A stretch of DNA of 33,952 nucleotides from Patescibacteria group bacterium. GTDB lineage: Bacteria > Patescibacteriota > JACPGU01. The stretch spans positions 175,078-209,029 of the forward strand of contig JAQULF010000001.1 of NCBI GenBank assembly GCA_028718745.1, read 5' to 3'. A program made the translations under genes and the position numbers. The notes beneath the pieces are model-generated. The model ran no database searches and was not told where the DNA came from. It saw only the letters and a list, made by a program, of their open reading frames with translations. Shown one piece after another: positions 1 to 7,176 of this stretch (position 1 is its first letter; the number at the start of each line of letters is the position of its first letter).

Positions 1-1
1 T

Positions 2-376
2 TATAAGGGCAAAATAATAGCGGTTTATGGTTCTTGCGGCGGAGGAAGAGATGTAGCTAAAAGGCCTTTAATGGGCCAGATCGTTTCAGGCTATGCGGAC
101 TATTCCATTCTTACCAACGAAGATCCTTATTTTGAAGATCCTTATGAAATAGTTAAAAATATCGAAGAGGGGTACAAAAATAATGACAAAGTTTTGGGGC
201 AAGATTATGAAGTTATAATCAACCGCGAACAGGCAATCGAAAAAGCACTTCTCATGGTTGCCGGCGAAGGCGATGTGGTGGTTATTACTGGCAAGGGATC
301 GGAAACGGGGATGAATGTACAGGGGAAGATAATGCCGTTTAATGATAAGAATATCGTAGAAAAGTATATTAAGTAA
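2..376 (+). CDS. murE: MurE-like Mur ligase (UDP-N-acetylmuramyl peptide synthetase), C-terminal part, truncated by window edge
   Basis: Frame is open from base 2: YKGKIIAVYGSCGGGRDVAKRPLMGQIVSGYADYSILTNEDPYFEDP; the GxGGGRDxxKRPxMG...TNEDPxxEDP motif is typical of MurE. Confidence 0.85.
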   Translation, partial: YKGKIIAVYGSCGGGRDVAKRPLMGQIVSGYADYSILTNEDPYFEDPYEIVKNIEEGYKNNDKVLGQDYEVIINREQAIEKALLMVAGEGDVVVITGKGSETGMNVQGKIMPFNDKNIVEKYIK

Positions 377-406
377 TAGAATTCAAAAACAACCAGAAAA
401 GGATTA

Positions 407-464
407 AATGAATAAATGATTAAAGGATTTTTCATTCATTTAGTCCTTTATTCATTTATTCATT
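407..464. repeat. AT-rich inverted repeat (AATGAATAAATGA / TCATTTATTCATT) upstream of polA
   Basis: Perfect 13-nt inverted repeat at 407-419 and 452-464. Confidence 0.6.
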
Positions 465-480
465 CATTAAAACTTTAATT

Positions 481-3354
481 ATGTCTAAAAAGCAAAAATT
501 TTTGTTAATAGATTCTAACGCTCTCATCCACCGCTCCTTCCACGCTCTTCCTCCTCTTCGCATCAAAACAGGGGAATTTGTGGGAGCTGTTTATGGTTTC
601 ACCTCAACACTTTTAAAAGCGATCGAAGATATCAAGCCGGATTTCGTCGCGGCCGCTTTTGATTTGCCCGCGCCAACCTTTCGTCATGAAGAATATAAGG
701 AATATAAGGCCACTCGCACTAAAGCGCCCGACGAGCTTTATGAACAAATTCCGTACGCCAAAGAAGTTTTGACGGCTTTAAATATTCCGATCTACGCGCT
801 GGCCGGATTTGAAGCCGACGATCTGATTGGTACGCTTTGTAAGAGAATCGATGACAAGAAGCTGAATATCGACACCTATATTCTTACGGGCGATATGGAT
901 ACGCTTCAGTTGGTTGATGATAACACTCGTGTTTATACTTTGAAAAAAGGAATCAAAGATACGATTATTTATGATGAATCTTTGGTTGAACAAAAATACG
1001 GTTTTGGTCCGGATCGCGTTATCGATTACAAAGCTTTGCGAGGCGATCCATCGGATAATATCCCGGGAGTTAAAGGAATTGGAGAAAAAACCGCGACGGA
1101 TTTGATTAAAAAATATGGATCGCTGGATGGAATTTATAAAGCGATTAATGAGAATGCATTTGCCTTTTCCGCTTCGATAAAAGACAAGTTAATAAGCGAT
1201 AAAGAGAATGCTTATCTCTCAAAAAAATTAGCTACGATTCGACTGGATGTGCCGATTAAAATCGAAATTGAAGATTGCTGCACTTACGATTTTGACAAAG
1301 CCAAAGCGACGGCAGTTTTTCAAAAATTCGAGTTCCGATCTTTGATGGGAAGATTGTTAAAGTTGGTTGGTGATAAAAATAAGGTTGATGGCTCCGTAGG
1401 GGCGGGGTCTTCCCGCCCAGATTCGGGCGCGGTAACCGCGCCCCTACAAAATCCCAAATACATCCTTGTAAACACCCAAGAATCTTTTGATAAATTTTTT
1501 AATGAATTAAAAAAACAAAAAGAATTCGCAATCGATACCGAAACATCATTTCTTGGAGCTTTTGAGTCGGATTTAGTCGGCATCTCTTTTTCTTGGAAAG
1601 CGGGAATGGGATACTATATACCTGTAGGCCACACTGTAGGGAACAGCCATGGCTGTTCCGAACCAGATAGGGACAGGCATGCCTGTCCTCTGCAATTGGA
1701 CAAAAAATTCGTTTTAGAAAAACTCAAGCCAATTTTAGAGAATGAAAAGGTTAAAAAAATTGGCCAAAATATAAAATATGATCTTTTGGTTTTGAAAAAA
1801 GTTGGTATAAATATTAATGGTGTCTATTTCGACACTATGATCGCCTCTTACCTTATGAATCCAACCGGAAGAGGAAATTCTTTGGATGTTTTGGCTTTCT
1901 CCGAGTTTGGTCATGAAAATATGAAAATAACCGAATTGATTGGTACAGGAGCAAAACAAAAATCATTTGCCGAAGTTTCGGTTGAAGATGCCTGCGATTA
2001 TTCCGGAGAAGATAGTGATATTACTTGGCGACTTTACGAAGTATTCAAGGAAAGATTACAGGGCGAATCCCGACATCGGATGTCGGGGAATTCCCCGACA
2101 TCCGATGTCGGGACCGTAGAAAATATTTTTTATAACATTGAAATGCCTCTCGTTAAAATTTTGACCGATATGGAATTTTGGGGGGTGAAAATTGATGACA
2201 AATTTTTAGGAAAATTAAGCGCCAAAGTTGGCGAGAAGATTGCCGAGTTAGAAAAGAAAATTATCAAGATGGCGGGAGTTGATTTCAATATCAATTCGAC
2301 TCAACAGCTTTCGGAAGTTCTCTACAAAAAATTAGGCATCTGGAGCGAGAGCGCTAAGAAAACCAAAACCGGTATTTCAACCGGCATTGAATCATTGGAA
2401 AAATTAAAAGACGATCATCCGATTATTAAATTGATTTTGGAATATCGAGGATTGGCGAAATTGCAAAGCACATATCTCGAAGCTTTGCCAAAATTAATTA
2501 GCGAAATTGATGGTCGAGTGCATACTTCATATAACCAGACAATTGCTTCTACCGGCAGATTATCTTCGTCAGATCCAAATCTGCAGAATATTCCCATTCG
2601 CACCGATTTAGGGGCGGAAATTCGCAAAGCATTTATAGCCGAAAAAGGAAAGAAACTTTTGATTTGCGATTATTCGCAAGTGGAACTTCGGGTGGCCGCT
2701 TCCATCGCTAATGATAAAAAAATGCTAGAAGCGTTTAATTCCGGCCGCGATATTCACACGGAAACCGCAGAAGCGATTTTTGACATTCCGAGTAGGGGCA
2801 CGGCGCGCCGTGCCCCTACAAAAGATGAAAGGCGAGTTGCCAAGGTGGTTAATTTTGGAATTATTTACGGCATCTCGCCTTACGGTTTGGCGCAAGCAAC
2901 CGAGAAAACTCCGCAAGAAGCTGGGAAATTTATGGAGGAGTATTTTAAGGAATATCCATCGATCAAAAAATATATGGATAGCACAATTGTTGGTGTGCAG
3001 GAAAAAGGTTATGTTGAAACTTTGCTTGGTCGTCGCCGTTATATTCCCGATATTAATTCGGGTGTTATTCAAATCAAAAAAGCGGCCGAGCGCATGGCGA
3101 TAAATATGCCGATTCAAGGTACCGCGGCGGATATTATGAAACTCGCGATGCTCAAAATCGATGAAGAGATTTTACAAAAAGATAAAGAAGTTAAAATGAT
3201 CCTGCAAGTACACGATGAACTTGTCTTTGAAATCGATGAATCAAGAATTAAGAATTATGAATCAAGAATCAAGGAAATTATGGAATCAGTTTTCAAACTG
3301 AAATGCCCATTGATTGTGGAGACGAGTGTTGGGGAGAATTGGGGAGAGAAATAA
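481..3354 (+). CDS. polA: DNA polymerase I (5' nuclease, 3'-5' exonuclease and polymerase domains) carrying several in-frame palindromic insertions
   Basis: 957 aa; motifs DYSQVELRVAA, RRVAKVVNFGIIYG, LQVHDELVFE, and exo FAIDTET. Confidence 0.97.
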   Translation: MSKKQKFLLIDSNALIHRSFHALPPLRIKTGEFVGAVYGFTSTLLKAIEDIKPDFVAAAFDLPAPTFRHEEYKEYKATRTKAPDELYEQIPYAKEVLTALNIPIYALAGFEADDLIGTLCKRIDDKKLNIDTYILTGDMDTLQLVDDNTRVYTLKKGIKDTIIYDESLVEQKYGFGPDRVIDYKALRGDPSDNIPGVKGIGEKTATDLIKKYGSLDGIYKAINENAFAFSASIKDKLISDKENAYLSKKLATIRLDVPIKIEIEDCCTYDFDKAKATAVFQKFEFRSLMGRLLKLVGDKNKVDGSVGAGSSRPDSGAVTAPLQNPKYILVNTQESFDKFFNELKKQKEFAIDTETSFLGAFESDLVGISFSWKAGMGYYIPVGHTVGNSHGCSEPDRDRHACPLQLDKKFVLEKLKPILENEKVKKIGQNIKYDLLVLKKVGININGVYFDTMIASYLMNPTGRGNSLDVLAFSEFGHENMKITELIGTGAKQKSFAEVSVEDACDYSGEDSDITWRLYEVFKERLQGESRHRMSGNSPTSDVGTVENIFYNIEMPLVKILTDMEFWGVKIDDKFLGKLSAKVGEKIAELEKKIIKMAGVDFNINSTQQLSEVLYKKLGIWSESAKKTKTGISTGIESLEKLKDDHPIIKLILEYRGLAKLQSTYLEALPKLISEIDGRVHTSYNQTIASTGRLSSSDPNLQNIPIRTDLGAEIRKAFIAEKGKKLLICDYSQVELRVAASIANDKKMLEAFNSGRDIHTETAEAIFDIPSRGTARRAPTKDERRVAKVVNFGIIYGISPYGLAQATEKTPQEAGKFMEEYFKEYPSIKKYMDSTIVGVQEKGYVETLLGRRRYIPDINSGVIQIKKAAERMAINMPIQGTAADIMKLAMLKIDEEILQKDKEVKMILQVHDELVFEIDESRIKNYESRIKEIMESVFKLKCPLIVETSVGENWGEK
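1396..1447. repeat. Paired-hairpin palindromic element in polA (GTAGGGGCG...CGCCCCTAC)
   Basis: GTAGGGGCGGGGTCTTCCCGCCCAGATTCGGGCGCGGTAACCGCGCCCCTAC; read as VGAGSSRPDSGAVTAPLQ. Confidence 0.9.
1636..1693. repeat. Paired palindromes in polA exonuclease domain (GGAACAGCCATGGCTGTTCC and GGACAGGCATGCCTGTCC)
   Basis: Perfect palindromes at 1640-1659 and 1671-1688; read as VGNSHGCSEPDRDRHACPLQ. Confidence 0.9.
2068..2113. repeat. 46-nt perfect palindrome in polA
   Basis: TCCCGACATCGGATGTCGGGGAATTCCCCGACATCCGATGTCGGGA equals its own reverse complement. Confidence 0.95.
2792..2819. repeat. 28-nt perfect palindrome in the polA polymerase domain
   Basis: GTAGGGGCACGGCGCGCCGTGCCCCTAC; read as SRGTARRAPT just before the O-helix motif. 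Confidence 0.95.
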
Positions 3355-3400
3355 AATATGAATTGTTACGAATTTAGGACGAATTATTACGAATGGGATT

Positions 3401-3470
3401 GTAGAGGTTTGATTTATCAAACCTTGAAATTGAGTGCGAAATAATGGCCATTGATGAATCAAACCCCTAC
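3401..3470. repeat. Intergenic paired-hairpin element with GTAG...CTAC ends
   Basis: GTAGAGGTTTGATTTATCAAACC...ATTGATGAATCAAACCCCTAC. Confidence 0.75.
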
Positions 3471-3545
3471 GGATTTCGGGCAAAAAAATAGGGTAGATAC
3501 GATGACCTACCCCACAATTTCCGGGGATTGCATCCGGATATGAAT

Positions 3546-3908
3546 CTAGATGAGAACGAGTTCCAGTATTTTCCCATCCATATCATATCTGTCACACTCT
3601 GGGGGGTCTTGCCGGTTTATATTGCGCAGGGGAGTGATGTGAGTCCATGACCAGTTCTTCTCAAGCTCACGATTGTTTATCCTGATTTTGTAGGGCATCA
3701 ATGCGCCGACTGAAGTTTCGATGACAATGATGTCGCCCCCCTGACCTTCTTCTCTGTAGCCTTTTTTTGTGGACCAAAATCCCTCTATTGTGCCTGCGAT
3801 ACTGATATGGCCACTTTCTCTTTCGATGATTTTGAACTTTCTCCCGATGATTTTCATGGGGTCATCAATTCCGAAAATATCCAACAAAAGAGCTTCGGCT
3901 GTTTCCAT
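3546..3908 (-). CDS. Hypothetical protein
   Basis: 120 aa ORF; strong SD AAGGAGTGAG upstream on the minus strand. Confidence 0.65.
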   Translation of the reverse strand: METAEALLLDIFGIDDPMKIIGRKFKIIERESGHISIAGTIEGFWSTKKGYREEGQGGDIIVIETSVGALMPYKIRINNRELEKNWSWTHITPLRNINRQDPPECDRYDMDGKILELVLI

Positions 3909-4016
3909 ATTCTCACTCCTTTTCTCACTATATTAATTTAATGTTCGCGGTGTTCTGCGACTACTATATTTTAGCATAAAATACAGGAAAAATGCAAATG
4001 CGTTATTGTACATCAA

Positions 4017-4040
4017 GGTTCCACGCAGGAGCATGGAACC
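4017..4040. repeat. GGTTCCACGC-AGGA-GCATGGAACC hairpin; half copy of the element at 31535-31631
   Basis: Near-identical to GGTTCCAAGCAGGAGCTTGGAACC at 31605-31628. Confidence 0.7.
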
Positions 4041-4067
4041 AACATACGGGGTATATCAAGCCATTTT

Positions 4068-4132
4068 TTACGAGCAGATTTTCACCACCAACAAATCCAA
4101 TGCCAGTCCCGGTTCTTTTTCTCCGGTTTTGA
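4068..4132 (-). pseudogene. holA: Detached 3' end of holA (...KTGEKEPGLALDLLVVKICS*)
   Basis: About 89% identical to 4670-4734 (end of intact holA); differences mostly synonymous. Confidence 0.9.
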
Positions 4133-4141
4133 AGATATATA

Positions 4142-4170
4142 TTGACAGCTAATTTTTGTTAAGTTATAAT
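4142..4170 (+). promoter_or_regulatory. Consensus sigma70-type promoter for the TA cassette
   Basis: TTGACA (4142-4147), 17-nt spacer, TATAAT (4165-4170). Confidence 0.85.
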
Positions 4171-4201
4171 CAAATTAATAAAATTAACTAATTTAACTAA
4201 T

Positions 4202-4471
4202 ATGCAAACTTACACTTTGAAAATCTTTAATACGGGCCAGGTAACTCTGCCAAAGGTATGGCGAGACAGGGTCGGAACCAAGAACCTAGTCGCCGAAGAA
4301 ACTGACGAGGGGCTCTTGATTAAACCATTACAAATTGATGACATTGTTTACTACCAATCCAAAGATGGGTTTGGTTTATATTGCGAGAAGGGTTTGCCGG
4401 TTGATAAAATCATTTCAAAAATAAAAAATATTCATGGATCGGATCGAAAAGTTCTTAAGAAAAATAGATAA
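4202..4471 (+). CDS. AbrB/MazE-like antitoxin domain protein
   Basis: MQTYTLKIFNTGQVTLPKVWRDRVGTKN, swapped-hairpin AbrB-like N-terminus. Confidence 0.7.
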   Translation: MQTYTLKIFNTGQVTLPKVWRDRVGTKNLVAEETDEGLLIKPLQIDDIVYYQSKDGFGLYCEKGLPVDKIISKIKNIHGSDRKVLKKNR

Positions 4472-4673
4472 GAAAAACGCTCTAAAATTAGGCAAGATTC
4501 TTGAAGACATTCGCGCTCTCAATATAGATGGTTATGATCTGACAAAAATGGAACCCCAAAATACACTATATCGGATCCGTTCCGGAAAAATAAGAGTGGT
4601 TTTTCGAAAAGAGAATGGGATTGGGGTACCGATTTATATAGAGTTTCGAGGGCGGGTCTATAAAAAGTTCTAA
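4434..4673 (+). CDS. RelE/ParE-family toxin-like protein
   Basis: 79 aa; LYRIRSGKIRVVFRKENGIGVPIYIEFRGRVYKKF is RelE-like; overlaps the antitoxin gene. Confidence 0.8.
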   Translation: MDRIEKFLRKIDKKNALKLGKILEDIRALNIDGYDLTKMEPQNTLYRIRSGKIRVVFRKENGIGVPIYIEFRGRVYKKF

Positions 4674-5638
4674 GAACAAATTTTTACCACTAACAAATCC
4701 AACGCCAGTCCCGGGTCTTTTTCGCCGGTTTTGATAGCGAGGTCGGTTTCAAAGATTAAGTGGTAAATTTCTTTGAGTTTTTCGAGAGTGAAATTTTTGG
4801 TTTGCAGTAAAGTTTTTTTGTGGACATACGGATTCATCCGGGTTTCGGTCAGAAATACTTGAAGCGGGATTTTTTCTTTTTCTGCTAATTTAATTAAAAT
4901 TAAATTGCGAAATTGGAAAGCGATCATAGATAAAACCCCATAAATTTCCTCTCCAGAATCAGTGATATTTTTTAAGATATTTTGAGCGGTTTTAATATCT
5001 TTTTTCGCAAGAGCATCAGTTAAACTAAAAATGTTGGTATCTACATTGGCTTTAACTAATTTCAAAACATCATCGGAATTGATGTTTTTTTCTTTATATT
5101 TATAGGCAGTTAACTTTTTGATTTCATTATCAATCTGGCGAGTGTCATAACCCACCAACGCCACCAATCCATTAATGGCTTTTGGTTCGATAGAAAAGCC
5201 CTTCGCTTTCAGCTTATCGCCAATCCAGCGGTTCAATCGTGCCACATCCATATTTTGGAAATGAAAAACATTTTTGGGATCTAGTTTACCGATAAAATTT
5301 TCAATTTCCTTAACGCGATCTTTGGCTTTATAAGGCAGGAGATCCTTATTTTCAAAAAAGATTATAACTGTAGAATCCGGCGATGAGACCGCGCCCTCAA
5401 TGATTTTTTTACGATCATCTTTTTTGGTGCTGCTCAAAATATTTTCCAAAATTACCACTCTTTTTTCTCCGAGAAAGGGAAGCGAATTTATTTCATTTAA
5501 AATTTTATTAATGTCCAGATTTTCCTCGCTAAATCCGCTCACATTAAAATCCCCATATTTTTTTATGGAGCCAGATTTGAAAAAAATAAGTTTTTCGCTA
5601 GCGAGAAAATCGTCCTCGCCATGGATTAGATAGACCAT
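4670..5638 (-). CDS. holA: DNA polymerase III delta subunit
   Basis: MVYLIHGEDDFLASEK..., HolA-type N-terminus; the ORF-track start (5674) lies in repeat DNA. Confidence 0.85.
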   Translation of the reverse strand: MVYLIHGEDDFLASEKLIFFKSGSIKKYGDFNVSGFSEENLDINKILNEINSLPFLGEKRVVILENILSSTKKDDRKKIIEGAVSSPDSTVIIFFENKDLLPYKAKDRVKEIENFIGKLDPKNVFHFQNMDVARLNRWIGDKLKAKGFSIEPKAINGLVALVGYDTRQIDNEIKKLTAYKYKEKNINSDDVLKLVKANVDTNIFSLTDALAKKDIKTAQNILKNITDSGEEIYGVLSMIAFQFRNLILIKLAEKEKIPLQVFLTETRMNPYVHKKTLLQTKNFTLEKLKEIYHLIFETDLAIKTGEKDPGLALDLLVVKICS

Positions 5639-5643
5639 TAGAG

Positions 5644-5715
5644 TAGTAAGTAGTAAGTAGTAAGTAGTAAGCAAAAATCCATACTACCTACTACATAATA
5701 CCTACTACCTACTAC
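5644..5715. repeat. GTAGTAAGTAGTAAG.../...CTACCTACTAC inverted repeat unit with no gene inside
   Basis: gtagtaagtagtaagtagtaag ... ctacctactacataatacctactacctactac. Confidence 0.7.
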
Positions 5716-6650
5716 AATTTTCTTATTAAAACATTTAAGACTCTCCCAAATTTATATAAAAAATAACCCCACTTGGAAATCACCACATCATAAGTCCCTG
5801 GATAATCTATTTGCGTTCCCCCAAAGCCTTTTTTAAATCTGGTTACGCCCGCCCATTTGTGACGAATATTGTCATCGGGAGCGATACCCCAGAAATCATA
5901 ATAGGCAAAACCTCCTTCTTTGGAGTCTAGGATGGCTTCCCATTGAAGTAAATAGGGCGCCATAACATTGCGATATTCATTAGAAGAAGCGCCGTGAAGA
6001 TAGGAAACGGTGTTGCCAAAAAAAGACACCATGTTGGCAGCAATATATTTATTATCATATTTCGCCAAATATAATTTAATGATTCCTTTCCGGCCGAGTA
6101 TTTCCAATTGTTTTTTGTAGTGCCGCAAAGAATGAGCGCTAAAGCCATCTCGGTCAGTTGTTTCTTTCATGATGCGATAAAAAATTTCAGCCTTTTCCGA
6201 ATCAGTCGTTACCTCAATTTCAACGCCCTTTTTTCTGGCCAAATTGATATTGTAACGAGTTTTCTGTTTCATTTCAGATAAAATCTCTTGATCCGATCTA
6301 GTCAAATCCAAAATCAAGGTACTGGGCGGATTAATATCTTTAGTTTTTTTAATTTGAATCGCAGGATTTTCCCGCGTGGTTTGATTTATGCACTTTTGTG
6401 CTTCATTTGTAGTGCACCCAATCGGTTCAACTCTGATGAAAATAGAATTTTCTTTTTTACCCAATTCGATTGCCTTATCCAAAAATTCTTTGGTCAAACC
6501 AAATGGTCCTCTGGGGCAATAAAAATAATTCTTTTTTTCAAAAAGATGATTTTTTATTAACAAAGCATTATCAATCCAAAAAGTCTCATGACCCAGAGCT
6601 TTTTCAAATTCTTCCCACTCGACGGATTGTAGGAGATTGCTTAATTGCAT
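5712..6650 (-). CDS. FemAB/FemX-like peptidoglycan bridge aminoacyltransferase (GNAT fold)
   Basis: 312 aa; LDLTRSDQEILSEMKQKTRYNINLARKKGVEIE and YYDFWGIAPDD...FKKGFGG motifs. Confidence 0.9.
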   Translation of the reverse strand: MQLSNLLQSVEWEEFEKALGHETFWIDNALLIKNHLFEKKNYFYCPRGPFGLTKEFLDKAIELGKKENSIFIRVEPIGCTTNEAQKCINQTTRENPAIQIKKTKDINPPSTLILDLTRSDQEILSEMKQKTRYNINLARKKGVEIEVTTDSEKAEIFYRIMKETTDRDGFSAHSLRHYKKQLEILGRKGIIKLYLAKYDNKYIAANMVSFFGNTVSYLHGASSNEYRNVMAPYLLQWEAILDSKEGGFAYYDFWGIAPDDNIRHKWAGVTRFKKGFGGTQIDYPGTYDVVISKWGYFLYKFGRVLNVLIRKL

Positions 6651-6683
6651 GAATAGATTTTAACATTTTTTTCTCTTTTGAGC

Positions 6684-6717
6684 AAAAAAAATCCTCGCCT
6701 TTCGGTTTGAGGATTTC
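6684..6717 (-). terminator. Rho-independent terminator for the thioredoxin-like gene
   Basis: AAATCCTC...GAGGATTT stem followed by a T tract on the minus strand. Confidence 0.75.
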
Positions 6718-6756
6718 TGATTGGGTTCAGGTAGAGTGCCGGAGGATGTCAGATAG

Positions 6757-7083
6757 TTACAGCTCGATGCCGTTTTCTCTCAATTCCTTTATCATTTGTT
6801 CTTTTGTGACATCGCCGACGAACCTGATGATCTCCTCACCATTGTAGAATATGAAGGTCGTTGGCACGCCCCTGATCCCCAGAAATTTGAGTGCGGCAGG
6901 GAACTCGTTGGCATCGAGCGCAAACGCCGAAGTTTTGTCTCCAAGCTCCATGGCCAACTTCTCAATCTTGGGTCTCATTGTTATGCATGGTCCGCAATGC
7001 TTTTTGTGGACCCACAAGAGCATCAATCCTTCAGTCTTTTTCAAGAGGGAAAGATCTGTTTCACTCAAAACTCTCAGCTCCAT
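6757..7083 (-). CDS. Thioredoxin-family protein
   Basis: HCGPC active site with thioredoxin-like GVPTTFIFYNGEEIIRFVG. Confidence 0.93.
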   Translation of the reverse strand: MELRVLSETDLSLLKKTEGLMLLWVHKKHCGPCITMRPKIEKLAMELGDKTSAFALDANEFPAALKFLGIRGVPTTFIFYNGEEIIRFVGDVTKEQMIKELRENGIEL

Positions 7084-7176
7084 AGGCCACCACCCTTTAG
7101 GTTTTTAAAAAAGTTTTTTTATGCTAATATAAATAATACTACAAATCACCATAGAAATCAATTAATAAACTAAATA

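Noticed and set aside
2725-3117. Antisense ORFs within polA and other genes (many in the ORF track)
   Set aside because: They overlap strongly conserved genes and show no recognisable family; treated as shadow ORFs.
5641-5674. holA start at 5674 (MLTTYYLLLTTL...)
   Set aside because: This N-terminus is translated GTAGTAAG repeat DNA; the conserved HolA start is MVYLIHGEDDF at 5638.
5644-5715. CRISPR-like short repeats
   Set aside because: They are tandem/inverted GTAGTAAG units without regular spacers; no cas genes present.
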